DNA of 64,000 bases from Pezizomycotina sp. ARF18 (GCA_002224055.1 AZLU01000135.1:40384-104383); one strand, 5' to 3'. Shown: positions 11,502-22,605, counted from the stretch's first letter. Made by a program: numbers and translations. Notes: a model not told the origin generated them from the sequence alone.

Positions 11502-12915
11502 TTTGGCTAGTTGATAGCTTCGGGCCGCGATCAGCGAGGTTGTCGTCTTGGACTGTTACACTAAGGGGAAATATGTATATTGGCAAAGGGAGACCAAAAC
11601 CTGAAAAGTTAAGAGAGTCGTCTTAAAGGGTAACAGGAATATAAGAAAGGCTAATCCGACGTGTAAACGTTCGATTTCACTGCGATGATGATTTATTCTC
11701 AGCCGGTCAAACGTGTTCTTATAAGTCAGTACACTCTCAGGTGCCCTGACTAAAGTTATAGTATTAAAGCTCTGGCATTGCACTGGAACCTCTTCCTTTC
11801 GATTCAAATAAATGCCCCTTCTATTGTGGGTTGCGAAAACAATACGGCTAATTACGATTAACAAGACCAATGCATAAGCATTCGGCGCTTTATTCCTAAA
11901 CAATATATATATATATGAATAGGGGGCTGTATTTGATAAAATTATTAACCGCTCCCGCACTAGATACTGCCGCTATTGTTTGGGGTACACGCACTGCGCC
12001 TTCTAGGATTAACTAGGCTGGCATGGATAAATCAAATTCTAACCTTACAGTAGCCGTCCAAGCTCCGAGAAGATGGATAGGTAGATGAATAGCGGCGATA
12101 TTACTGCCATAATGATGTTGACGTTCTGTCTTTTTCGTGTCGAGTAAGATATAGGGTCCGAGGGTAAAACAGCGCCATTAGGATATGGTTAGTTTGCACA
12201 CCCAGAACCCAATTAGCCTGCGTTGCAGAAGCCTGGCATATAATAGCTGTACATATGACTATACAATATAGCCAAATAACGTAGAAGTGCAACCAGGCTT
12301 TAGAACGGTTGAGGGTGGCGCAAATTTTACAAAAGCTTTTCAAATAACCACCTCAAGAAACTTTTCTTCTTTTTCAGCGATTGGTCATTTCTCTAAGGGG
12401 ATACTCTAGGACGCTCTAAGCGCAAGGAACTAGTTTACAAACCGAGGGAACGGGACATAGGTAGTGTGAATTTTGCATGCGTAAGACATGTCTTTATATA
12501 TATTTATCAATGATTACTATGTAAACTTGAAATAGAATGATATCATTTTGAAGTACCTGAAATGAGGGAGTTGAAAGAATCTTAGACGATAGTTTACTTC
12601 AGTATGAGCTTTCCGATCAGTCCTGATCACGATATGCTAGATGAATCTACGTGCTGTGTTGTGTTACAGCAGAGCGCCATCAGTGCACTTGACGAGGCAA
12701 ATCAAGGTTTTTCTCAAATGCGGTTAAAACTTGTACTTGCTATGATAGGCCAAAATAGTGAATGAATGTTATATTACAAACTCTGGATAACAGGAGAATA
12801 TAAACTTGAACTTGGATACATGAACAAAGAAGAAGTAAAAGATATAAAAAGAAGTCTCAAAAGGGGATCGGAAATGCACAACGCGGTGTTAAACAGGCTT
12901 TGAAGTACGATAGCA
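11502..12915. other. Intergenic; upstream block shared with MKQ-family gene 4
   Basis: About 420 bp upstream of gene 3 (11923-12040) lies a block similar to DNA about 370 bp upstream of gene 4 (14021-14136). Shared words include GGCTGTATTTGA, TGTTTGGG and GGATAAATC(A/G)AATTCT in the same order. The rest, with TA-rich stretches near 11900 and 12495, shows no gene. Confidence 0.45.
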
Positions 12916-13651
12916 TCAGGCGCTGACAGCGGCTCCGGTCTCGATTGCGCAACCAGTTTGTTGACCATCTCTTTGCTGAAGGCAGTTAGGCTTCCATTTA
13001 AGTTTGGGGAATTTAGATTTGGTCTTCGGATCAGTTCCCGGACTGGGCTTCGGAGAAGCAGAGTCTGAAGAACTGGACGTCGAAGAGCCGGGTGTCGAAG
13101 AGCCAGGTTTCGAAGAGCCAGATTTCGCAGGGCCATACGCAGAAGAATCGGTATCTGAAGAACTAACGCTTGAAGAATTTGACCTTGGAGAACTTGATCT
13201 TGAAAACTAGAGCCCGAAATTGAAGAAGCAGGCTTCGAGCCACTGGCAGTGGCGGACTTATGCTTAGGCTCAGATTTCTCAGAAGAAATCGGAATCCTAC
13301 TCGTGGTTGACATCTTCTGCTTTCCCTTATTCACTGACTCGGGGCTCGTCTTCGGGTTAAATATCCGAGTCTCGCTTATCTCGCTATCGGGCTTGAATTC
13401 TACCTGACGGCCGGAACTGGGTGGGAAGTCTTGTCGGTCTGCGAAGAATCCACCTTGCTTTGTTCGTGTATCCTCGGCTTAAGGACAGGCACAGGCGGCG
13501 AGGGCGGCACTTCCGGTGGTGGGCCGTTTTGTAGGGGGTCATCGGCCGGGTAAGCGGCGTTGGAGACTTTTGTTTCGACAGGGTAAGCGCCGCCAAGTGC
13601 CGCCAGAGTGATAATAAAGGCCCAAACTAGTTTGATGCCCTTTTGCTTCAT
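12916..13651 (-). CDS. MKQ-family secreted Ser/Pro-rich protein 4
   Basis: Fourth tandem paralogue and the most upstream on this strand. The start at 13651 gives MKQKGIKLVWAFIITLAALGGA then YPVET, very close to gene 1 (MKQNGSKLVWAF). The mature part is proline-rich at first (PPPEVPPSPPVPVLKP). A Lys/Ser segment containing SEKSEPKHKSATASGSKP follows, then a Ser-rich run with SGSSKPGSSTPGSSTSS (about 13130-13050) and KPSPGTDPKTKSKFPKLKW. The end is ambiguous: one frame stops at 12916, and another stays open to about 12774 with a helical, hydrophobic tail. Two or three one-base frame changes are crossed. It shares the signal peptide and low-complexity basic style of its neighbours but lacks the clear KPGPKP repeat. 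Function unknown. Confidence 0.5.
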
Positions 13652-15205
13652 CCTTGGAACCCGGGTTACAAAATTCTTTATTTGAAAGAGTAAACGGAAT
13701 ATTTCTCGAAAGAGGGAATTGAAAACTTCAAGATTTATTAAGGTCTGTTTAACGGTTAACAGGGGATATAAGAACGTTCACACGGTGGTTAGAAACATTC
13801 CATTTGGATTTTAATGATTCCGGGAGAAAGTGTCCTTATAGACAATTCTCGATACCTTGAGGGACTCTTCACGAACTCCAGTTGCCAGTGCCCCACCATC
13901 TAAAATCTCCCCTTCGAATCTAAACCAATGCGTAGTATTGAGTTATAGGTTGGGCAAGCTTAAAAATCTCGATGATTGCGATTAGAAAGGTACTTTATAA
14001 ACATGTATTCAAGTCAAAACAGGCTGTATTTGACACATCTGTCAACCTTTCTGGCACCCGGCCCTGCGCCCGTGTTTGGGACATATGCGCCGCGCTTGCG
14101 GAATAAAATCGCCTACCACGGATAAATCGAATTCTGGCTTTGGCACTAAATCGAAGCTTCGATAGAACCGTCCGTAAATGGTAGCAGCCATGCATGGCAT
14201 GGCCATGTTCATGCCCCGTCTACGGAGTGAGAGTTGGCGTCCAGCGGCACTCAAGCACTCTGCATGAATAACACTAACCCGACAGCCCCAGGGCCGATTT
14301 CACCTCCCTCGTGGGGATCGGAAACTGACACGTACCGCGCACCCAGGTGCGCAGTGGTCGTAGAACCCAAATGTTGTTTCGCCTAAATCCCGAGGCCCTT
14401 GTAGGTTAAATACGGTTAATTAATGGCTGTAAACTAACGTTTTGAGAATACGGAATTTTTCAAATGTTTATGGCAAGGCTTAGCATCTGAAGCTGGTTTG
14501 TGTCAGTGACTCGCGCAGATGGGAAGTTAATTCTCCTGTTCTTCCTTATTCTTTTTCCGTCTTGGTCTCTATTGTTGGAACGTCGGTCCGATCTTATTGT
14601 TACCGTATTAAATTGATTCTATCTAATTGTAAACTTTTCAGATTAGGTAGTGAAGATAAAGAGTGTAAGGTGGTAGATCCGGGTACCTAACGCGTATAAC
14701 AGTGATATTTATTATCGCTAGGAGCTAGATTTGAGCTTGATCATCGTGAAATGTTTCCTCAGGAAGATGGGGGGTCCAAACTCCCAATCCTACGCAGTTC
14801 TTCCCATTGACTGCGACCATGGCTTGGCAAGTTAAGCATATTTCTTACAGCCATGTTATCAATGCGGAAACACCGAGCTTATAGTCGTATTGCCTAGCTT
14901 TCGCAACTCTAAACTGGATAGCCTCCTCGTGCAGTGCTCGAGTTGCCCGACGCGGTATAGGTTGTATCTTGACGCTTCGAGCTTATAAATCGAAAGAAAT
15001 ATCCTATCAATTACGATGCAGGGTCACTAGAACTACCTTTATATTCATTCTCCTTCTCTCAGTCGCACTCTTATAGCTGACCTCTGTCCTACATCCTCCA
15101 GCCACCTCGTTAGTTTGCATTTATACAAACTGAGATTTCGAAACGATCCCGGCGCGTAAAAAACGCTTCAACAGGCAACAAACTAGTTCACCACAAGCTT
15201 CCCTA
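13652..15205. other. Intergenic; carries the second copy of the shared upstream block
   Basis: Upstream DNA of MKQ-family gene 4, including the block at 14021-14136 that resembles 11923-12040. The remainder to 15205 is spacer and the leader of the next plus-strand gene. Nothing else is supported. Confidence 0.45.
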
Positions 15206-15496
15206 ATGAAGATTGCATTCGTTGCCGTTGCGATCATCGCCACCACCACGCTCGCGATCCCAACACCTCCCAACGACACTCCTACCCCTTCCCCTTCCCC
15301 TACCCCTACCCTACCCCGTCCTCGAAATGGGAACCTAGCATTAACCATCCCGACCATCCCGACAACCCTAAAAATAAAAATCGCGGAGCCGGGTCACCTT
15401 CTACTGGTCAGAAAGCCGGGTACGACGCTTACAAGCCAGGTCGCCTTGATAGACTCCGAATGTATGCATACGGTCGTGGTGCATAATAATAGTTGA
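15206..15496 (+). CDS. Small secreted Pro/Thr-rich protein
   Basis: The ATG at 15206 begins MKIAFVAVAIIATTTLAIPT, a clear signal peptide. It is followed by a Pro/Thr/Ser linker (NDTPTPSPSPTPTLPRPR). After the linker two frames are open. The frame of the ATG runs to the TGA at 15496 (96 residues). The neighbouring frame, ending at 15486, reads KWEPSINHPDHPDNPKNKN and later AGYDAYKPGRLDRLR, which looks more like a natural protein. A one-base loss in the C-rich linker region is therefore likely. The total length is about 90 residues either way and no cysteine framework is present. It stands alone on the plus strand next to the secreted MKQ family. Function unknown; small secreted proteins like this are often effector candidates. 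Confidence 0.55.
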   Translation: MKIAFVAVAIIATTTLAIPTPPNDTPTPSPSPTPTLPRPRNGNLALTIPTIPTTLKIKIAEPGHLLLVRKPGTTLTSQVALIDSECMHTVVVHNNS

Positions 15497-16031
15497 TTTC
15501 GTTTTATTGAGGGACATGGATTGGATGAATAGTCGTACTGGGTAATATTTCAGCTCCCTTTATGGGCATATTCATTAATGTTAAATATATGCTCTGATAC
15601 TATTTCTTATCCCCGATCCGCTGGGCGTAGCTTTTTTCTGTTTAATTTTCGTTTGCCTTCTCTTCTTTGTTTTCCTCTTTTTATCACTTTCTTCCTGTGC
15701 TTTCTTTCTTGCAACTTGGTTTTTATAGCATGAAGCAATTTTTCATATCATCTTTTGTCATTATCGATGGCCCAGGTCCTCAAAAGCATCGATTTTCTTG
15801 ACGCACGAGCGCAAGAACTTGACATTTTGTTGAATAACGGCCTGCGGTAAACTTCAAGTTGAGAGACTAGTATACACGATGTCTGAGAATATTCGCTTTA
15901 AGAAAAGGAGAAGGTTAGAAGTAGATGTGCATAAGAGACTGAAAGATGAAGATAGAGACTTTGAAAACTTTTCAAGTTATCCTAAATAATAAGATTGGAT
16001 ATCCTGAGCGAAACAAAGACAGCTTAGAAGA
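15497..16031. other. Intergenic, no supported gene
   Basis: Spacer between two convergent small secreted protein genes. A pyrimidine-rich stretch lies at about 15630-15730. Nothing else is seen. Confidence 0.5.
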
Positions 16032-16504
16032 CTAGTTTCGTGACCGTGACCTTGGGCAACTGCAACCGTTAGGCGGGCACGGGTGCGGCACCGTCGTCGT
16101 CGTCGGCGGCCTCGCTGTGCAGCGATAGTCTTCCCAGAAAGCTATAGAGGTTTATGGTATTAGCATATAACAAAAATTTTACGACGAAGAACAGAGGGGA
16201 TATACGTACTCGAAGTGGTAGTTCCGTGGCATGGACCGCCGATGGTGTCTGGCAGATAATAAGAGGGCACGCGTGGAAGCCGCTAGTGATCGTCTTGGAA
16301 GCGGGACAGCTCTTGGGGCCGACGATCTCCCCGTTGACTTGATCGGGCAGCTTTGCGCTCGGGGTGATGGTCGGAGCGGGGACAGCGGAAACAGCGCTGT
16401 ATAATATATAAGCACGTTTGCTTATAACTTCTTATAGGTACATAGGAAAGAAATTTGAATGGCTTACCGAGGAGCGTAGCGATGACGGCGAATGTGAACT
16501 TCAT
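16032..16504 (-). CDS. Small secreted cysteine-containing protein, three exons
   Basis: The ATG at 16504 gives MKFTFAVIATLL, the start of a signal peptide. It is interrupted by an intron with a GTAAGC donor and a TATACAG acceptor at about 16467-16397. The second exon is best read as SAVSAVPAPTITPSAKLP and continues through the motifs GPKSC, FHAC and LIIC. A second intron follows, with donor GTACGTA and acceptor CTATAG near 16150. The last exon reads FWEDYRCTARPP, then TTTTVPHPCPPNGCSCPR, to a TAG at 16032. That gives about seven cysteines in roughly 110 residues. The join of exon 1 to exon 2 is out by one base, as elsewhere in this window. Function unknown; the signal peptide, small size and paired cysteines suggest an extracellular, disulfide-bonded protein. 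Confidence 0.5.
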
Positions 16505-17823
16505 GTTGAATCGAGTGTCGAAGAGAGTCCCGTGAATGTGTAGTCTGCGCAAGGAAGATGATATTAAACTTGAATGTTTCTGCAGTCTGGGGGAATGCTG
16601 TGTGCTATGAGGTAAAGGAATTAGTCAGAACGGCCACAGATACAGCCTTTTATAAGCTAATTCATTGGTCTCGGAAGAATCAACTCCTCGGCGGCTTCAG
16701 CTCCGTCTGACAGGAGACTATTCAAATAGTAATTTTCTGACTCGGTGAGATATCATTCGATTATACAAGGATTGCCTGTCTATTATGTGAAGACATCATA
16801 TAGGAGTGTGAGAAGTAGGAGGGAATTACATGCATTCGAGCTTCTCGAACATTAATCCTGTGGGGCGGTACTACGGTCTCAGTCTGGTAACGCATGGCAT
16901 TCGAAAGCGAAGAGGAGTGTCTCTCCACTAATAGAGGAAACGGCGGCAACCTTCTCCCGAAGTGTAATCTTCAGGGTGGGTTGTAATTTTGTGCATGGGC
17001 CTCCTGGTTCTCCCCGAAAAGCGAATCGTTGTCCTCGCCTCTTTCGCAGCCCAGAATACCCAGGAAATTTGCGAAATGAAGTGTAATATCAACATGTAAT
17101 CCTGTGAGACTGAATGGCAGCCGACCGGCAACTAGGATTTATAAAATACCGACAAAAGGCAAAATGGTATATAATACTGGGATAAAACTAGGGAGATCCT
17201 TATCGGCTTTTATCTTAAGTATTCTTTATTCTCGGTTTCAAAGACAGTCTGGTTATTTTTGGAACCGGAGATCATCTGAGGTAAGGCGAGGATCTATCGG
17301 GGATCCCGCACACTTGGTCTTCGCTTTCAACGCATAGAAAGCGATAAAACATAGCAAAGAAAACCCACGTGTAAGGTTCCTGTAAGTTGACAGCAGCACT
17401 TATGAGCGGTTGACATAGGGCGTTGTCAGATCTTGGGTAGCATTAGATGTTGAAACAATTAAACGGGAATGCCAATGAGATAGATTTTCGGGTTCGTGAT
17501 AAACACTCTCCTAGCCTTCAACCCAATAACGCACGAAATAATTTTACCAGCCGAACTGATGTCGAAACTAGAAAAACCATGCTGATCGTTTCACGCTTCA
17601 AAATCGTTGAAATGAACCGTTTCATAGGAAGATATTACAAAATTGGTCTTGATTAAATTCCTGTCGCAATCCAACATTCTGCGAAAGGGCACAGCTTTGT
17701 TCTCGCATTGCCGAACCCCCGATAAGTCTAACGTTTGGGGCATACGGCATCCTTGAAGTGCGGGGTCGGGGCATCTCCGGAAGCTCTGTGTGCATAGTTT
17801 TGCCAATATCTGCCCACCCGAAT
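16505..17823. other. Intergenic, no supported gene
   Basis: Spacer between a small secreted gene and an F-box gene, both on the minus strand. Short frames at 17104-17337 and 17447-17656 lack family motifs or splice context. Confidence 0.5.
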
Positions 17824-18638
17824 CTAACTAATCTTTTTCCCAAGATGAACGCGGAGTCTCCGAAAATCTTCCATCAGGGCCGACCATGACAGCCCGTCGA
17901 AGTATCCAGGCTGAGGGGCCGGTCCGACAAGGTCAGAAGTCCGAGGCCATATTGCCGTCAAATATATATCCACGTGGACGGTCGTCGCCGGCTCCTCCAA
18001 CGTTACACCTCTATATCCCGTCTTCGAAAAAGCTAAAGCATTAGCCTTCGATACAAGCCTTAGGTCGGGGAAGGGCCGCTCCATTCCCGAAGCCAATCCG
18101 GCTTGACAATGCGCGTTTCAAACATGTCCAGAACTGCGCTGCTGAACCTGCCGTCCTTTACCATGCGCGCGACGAGCTGCATGACGCTAACCGGTAGACC
18201 GGACTCCATGTTATTAATGATCCAGTGGCCATCGATTTCGTAGAAACGCTTGCTACCGAACCCTTCGAGAATATGACACGGCGGGTCCGTGAGATTTTCC
18301 GCCGCGACGAGAGTATCTTTGATAGAGATAAATTCTCCGGAGTCGAAGCGGAAGCCGTAGTCGTCCAACCCGCTCGCTGGGATACCTCGTGCCTGGAGGT
18401 GCGTAATACAGGGGTGGATTTCCCCGCGCCTGGCCGCCCGACATCCGCCCCATTGGACTTTTTTCCAGCTCTCAAAGTTCTTTCCTCGGAAGTCATCGGC
18501 GGAAGTGAGCAGTATATCTTCGACGATCGATCGGAAGTACCTGCAAACGCATGGTATTGATATTCGCAACGTGAGGAAGTCGCCTTTGAGGTATCGAAAA
18601 ACCTCGATCAAGATCTCTGTAGGTAAGTTAATCATCAT
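17824..18638 (-). CDS. F-box protein
   Basis: The start at 18638 gives MMINLPTEILIEVFRYL and then DFLTLRISIPCVCRYFRSIVEDIL. This is the N-terminal F-box pattern (LPxEIL...VFxYL, then a cysteine/arginine-containing helix) that binds Skp1 in SCF ubiquitin ligases. The body includes HPCITHLQARGIPASG and DDYGFRFDSGEFISIKDTL, motifs repeated in the gene across the 18.64-18.89 kb gap. The C-terminal part (18090-17824), ending RLRVHLGKKIS, is read in a neighbouring frame after one frame change near 18070. Length about 270 residues. No leucine-rich or WD repeats are visible, so the substrate is unknown. It is divergently placed from its relative at 18.9 kb, which implies an inverted duplication with a common upstream gap. 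Confidence 0.65.
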
Positions 18639-18889
18639 ATCGTCGAAAGACGTAGAAAATCGAAGGACGACTTCAAGGAGAATACTGAAACTGCACCCAA
18701 TTTATAGTCAGCCTTCGTATTCTTGAAATGGCCAGATATATATCTCAAAGCGCACAGAGCCCCAGTAAATGGTACTCAGCCGCAAGCCGGGGTTGCTATA
18801 CAAGAGACCTAATCATTTTCTAAGCGGATTTGAAATTGCAGCCCATACCCCTTAGGGTTCCGGAAACGAGGCCGTATACCGCCATCCAT

Positions 18890-19440
18890 ACCATCCTCAC
18901 CCACAGAAATCCACGCCAAGATCTTCGTCAACATCGACTTCTTGACTCTTTGGATCTCCCTGCCTTAGTCTGTCGCCGATTTCGAACCATCATAGAGCAC
19001 CTACTGTTTCTCGATTACTAAAACCTAATAATGTCGAGGTAGATGCTGGTATCCCCTATAATTTTCGCGGCGCAGATTCCTCCCATTGGGCGACAGCGCA
19101 TTTACCCACGATCGCTATCTCGCCAAACTCCACCCGTGCATCGACTTACTACAACTCCGATTTGTTCCTGCTAATGACACCGGAGATTACGGCTTCCGCT
19201 TTGGCTCCGGCGAATTCATCCCCTTGAAGGGCTCCCTCGTCGCGGAAGAAAATGTGTCAGCGCCATCGTATCAAAATTCTCACTTACGAGGTGAGCAACA
19301 ACGGAATAATGTATGGGGCAGAGGAATTGACAGGCTTGGATTCGAGCAAGCCAATCAACGCGCTGCAGTTTGTCGAATACCTCGCTACTGGCGACGATTC
19401 TACGCTAAGCGGGTACTTTCGGGTGGTCCGGTAAGGTTAA
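18890..19440 (+). CDS. Divergent F-box paralogue, frame-disturbed
   Basis: This is a relative of the minus-strand F-box gene, transcribed away from it. The F-box is legible as TEIHAKIFVNIDFLTLWISLP (about 18903-18965), continuing as VCRRFRTIIEHLL in the next frame (about 18968-19008). Later it carries LHPCIDLLQLRF and DYGFRFGSGEFIPLKGSLVAEENV (about 19130-19255), which matches the neighbour's HPCITHL and DYGFRFDSGEFISIKDTLVAAENL. The end reads INALQFVEYLATGDDSTLSGYF. At least four frame changes and no clean initiator ATG were seen. It may be decayed, or may suffer from the same indel errors as intact genes here; sequence alone cannot tell. The C-terminal third of the relative is not recognisable after 19440. 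Confidence 0.45.
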
Positions 19441-19447
19441 ATACTAG

Positions 19448-19747
19448 GACGTTATAGCGGGCGGCTTCAGCCCTCGAGACGCCCAAGGCCCACAGGGCGA
19501 TAGTGGCTTTATCGAGTGTGGCTGGAAGCATACTCAGGGCAAGAAGCTCGTTAAGGCTATACAGCCACAAGTAGTAGAGAAGGCATTTTTAGGCAAAGCA
19601 GAGATTAAGGTCTTCGATGCTAGGTTCCTGTTGAATCTGAAATCCCACCCTATGAGCAATAGATATGTAGCTGAGGCTACTGGAGGTCCACAGTGGGGCG
19701 CTCGCCATGAGAAGGCGATGAAGGAAGATCCTTATGAGGACGAATAA
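19448..19747 (+). CDS. Orphan open frame downstream of the F-box paralogue
   Basis: A stretch of about 96 codons is open from a TAG at 19445 to the TAA at 19745-19747. It begins GGFSPRDAQGPQGDSGF, passes through GKKLVKAIQPQVVEKAF and ends WGARHEKAMKEDPYEDE. Amino-acid choice looks like real coding sequence (charged helices, acidic tail) but there is no ATG. It must be a downstream exon, either of the F-box paralogue just before it or of another gene. It does not resemble the C-terminus of the related F-box protein on the other strand. I do not recognise the family. An acceptor-like TATAG sits just before it at about 19457. Confidence 0.35.
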   Translation, partial: DVIAGGFSPRDAQGPQGDSGFIECGWKHTQGKKLVKAIQPQVVEKAFLGKAEIKVFDARFLLNLKSHPMSNRYVAEATGGPQWGARHEKAMKEDPYEDE

Positions 19748-20749
19748 ACTGCGGATGTGAGGAACCAGGTATCATGCCTATTGTTGAATGAACTCGTCTC
19801 ATCATTCTCCGTTGAAGAAGCCCCAAGAACATTGAGACTGGAGAGCCGAGAAGATACGAGGGGAGGAAAGTTGCAGAACTAGCAGACCCTATGATACTTA
19901 TTATTTCTATCTTCATCAACAGTGTCTACTATATATATTGGCATACTACGGCCCTTAGCTAGGATAAGCTTAGAGTTTCCTCATTCTTAATCAATATAAC
20001 GATTACGCTGGCTATCAAATTTCTTGATTGCAGCTGTATCTGGACTCAACTCATATGAAACTTGAATGTGGCCCATACGACCGTTAGAAGTTCTCCCTAG
20101 ATATTTGCCATATTCGCGGGTATAATGTAAGACATGAACCAAGATACTTGGATTATATCGTCATATGTAGTAGCAATAGAGCTATGGCTACATGCCTGCA
20201 GAAAAATTAGACCCCTTCGAATACGCTTCTGGATTCAAAAGCTATGCAATCCATGCCATCGCATCACGGCCATCATCACAGTATTCCCATAGTTTCAATT
20301 CGTAAGTTGCAACCTCAAGGTTGCAGAATTCTGGAGCATACTTCCAAGTATAAAGTTGTAAATGTCGCTGCTATAGAGCCATCGAACCTCGAGTGATATC
20401 GAATTTCGAGTGATCTTTGCAACTTTGAACGATAGACTTGCAGAACAAGGAGCAGAAGGCATTTGTTTTACAGAAGCCTGCAACTTAAAATATTGCTCTG
20501 CGCTTATAAGAGTGAAATGTCTCCTTGGATCTATCTTTTCTATCTGGTCTTCTTTTCTCCTCTGAGTCAACGATAACAGAATATCACGGTATACCCATCT
20601 AGTCGAGGTCTTTAGCTGCGATATTTAAGAGTGTTTATACCCGACCTTCTTCCTATCGTAATATACACTCTAGAAACATATATCCCTTTGGCTATTTTAT
20701 CCCTTTCTTTGTCCTTCATATAACCAAATTTTAAGCAGTATTTTGGAAA
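19748..20749. other. Intergenic, no supported gene
   Basis: AT-rich spacer and leader of the next plus-strand gene. A 91-codon minus-strand frame at 20295-20570 has no signal or family motif and is not called. Confidence 0.45.
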
Positions 20750-22136
20750 ATGTTCGTCAAACAAGCTACTGGCATAAGCCCTTGGTTGCTCCGTCGGCCG
20801 CATGATCCGACCATCGAGCCGCCTCTGGACCCTCGTTGGTCAGACTACGAGCGGGTCTCGAATTGGTTTCCTTCGGCAACGCCCTCCTCAAGAGGGTCAC
20901 CATCGTCACTCAAGAGGACTTTGAGTATGAAAGAGCTCGCAAACGCTCTCGGGAGCATGTAAAGATGTTACGAGAGGCATTTAGTATGCCCGCGGAGCCC
21001 GTCATCTTACAGCACTTTTGGAACGAGCCGACCTTGGCCTTGCCGTCTGATCCGGATTACAGGGCAGAGGACCCGAAGGATGTCTTCGACTGCCGTTTTC
21101 CACAAGGGAGAGGCTTTCGCTTCAAGCAAGCTGTTCAGAAAAGGTTCAAGCCGTCGAATGCTTCGAAAGACGTCAATCCCGAAGACGCGATGGAGTACGC
21201 ATATAAGATGTACGACGCCTTGCACCTATACAGAAAAACACCGGCGGAGTATCTAGCGCAAATCTTACGCATCATGGACCGCCCAGAGCTTCAAAATGGG
21301 AAGCTATACCGCTACGACATTGTAGCGACGAATTTTGGTTACAACCGCCGGCGTATCCAGAGGCTTGGTGCACCTTGCCAACGGTCGAATACATGAAGGA
21401 ATGCGAGAAAATACGTACCGAACGGGAGATAATTAAGGCTCTGAAGACCTTTTATCCCATCCCGTGCCCAGAGGACAAAGGCCGGAAACCCTGAACTTTG
21501 AGGCGTTGCCGACAGCTATTGGTCCTGAAAGATTAAGCCCCGGTAATAGAATCCAACATCGGGCCACGCGATCGCTCGAGGAAGTCACTGTGTTATTGTC
21601 TTCCGGCAATTTCCTGGACCGTAATCTCGAGACCGCAGTTGAGGAGTCTCAAACCAGGCGCCGTCTAGAAATCGCTCGCGAAGAACTAGAAAAAGAACTT
21701 GCTGCTGATATTCCGGTCCTCGGAAAAATCTACTTTTTGGAAAACTATTTGATGAACGGAATCGTATCTGACGATAATAAGACACTCCTGGAAGAAATTC
21801 TCGATATGGAATATGAGGAGAGGCTTGAAGAAATGGGTTGGGAAAAGCCACGATATACGAGCCCCAGGTTTTTGATTTTACTGCGGTGAAGTTCCGATCG
21901 AACTTCCAGCAAGGGACCCAGAGCTTTGGTACGGGAAGCGCTCGTCCACCGACTATTTATCGCGCTTCAGCTATCTGGGATCAAAAGACGAAGGAATTTA
22001 GGGCATCGTGGCAAGAAATGGTAAGTGGCGATTCCCACGCCAAACTTCTTGAACAACCGTTAATAGGAAGACTAACTCGAACTAGCCGTCGCAGCAACAA
22101 CAGCAGCTACAGCCTGAGGAAGCTCAGTCCACTTAG
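20750..22136 (+). CDS. Uncharacterised protein with a Glu/Leu-rich C-terminal region and Gln-rich tail
   Basis: The ATG at 20750 gives MFVKQATGISPWLLRRPHDP. The protein can be followed almost to 22136 by allowing three or four one-base frame changes. Recognisable segments are FGNALLKRVTIVTQEDFEYE, a 150-residue soluble stretch to about 21345, and then PEAWCTLPTVEYMKECEKIR with ALKTFYPIPCPEDKGRKP. A long Glu/Leu-rich helical region follows (LETAVEESQTRRRLEIAREE, then EEILDMEYEERLEEMGWEKP). A terminal intron at 22021-22085 has a GTAAGT donor, a CTAAC branch and a TAG acceptor. The last exon, 22086-22136, reads PSQQQQQLQPEEAQST before TAG. Length about 445 residues. No enzymatic motif, signal peptide or membrane helix was seen and I do not recognise the family. 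It is flanked by F-box genes but shares no motif with them. Confidence 0.55.
22021..22085 (+). other. Intron, 65 bp
   Basis: GTAAGT donor, GACTAACTC branch region and TAG acceptor. It separates the main exon of the gene above from a short Gln-rich last exon, and serves as a clean example of the intron style of this genome. Confidence 0.6.
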
Positions 22137-22605
22137 TCTGTTTAGCAGTTACGGTTTTGTTAAAGCCTTAAAAGGTACATTGTGGATTGCGAAGTCGAAC
22201 ACAGCTTAGACTGTCGCATGTCGGGCCGAACCTTAAATTAGATTGAGAAATGTATTTGTCTTTACATTAAATTTTATATCCTTCATGGCCTTAGTTTTAT
22301 GAGTTCTTTATAGTGCCGCGAAATGATTCCGTTAAATTAATCAGTTTCGTGACGTTATTATTCGCATGTGTTTTCTGAATCTAGACGGGCGTTAACCATG
22401 AGAGACAAACGGTCACCTTCCTATTCTCATACTCTGCCTGCAATCGACTTAGCGGATAAATTACTCACCGCAATTCAGCGGATAGCTATACCCGGTAGTA
22501 TAAATACTGCAGGGCCATTGCCAATCCTCTTATTAGATATAGATATCCTCCTAGATATTGATATTTGCTTCTATCGTTGTTTCTCTAAGGAATCGCTCGC
22601 GCGCG
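22137..22605. other. Intergenic, no supported gene
   Basis: Spacer between two plus-strand genes. TA-rich repeats (AGATATAGATATCC and similar) occur at about 22535-22565, just upstream of the F-box gene start. Confidence 0.5.

Noticed and set aside
13004-13210. Plus-strand acidic repeat frame (EEPG-type repeats)
   Set aside because: Antisense of the Ser-rich part of MKQ gene 4. It has no neighbouring exon or signal peptide.
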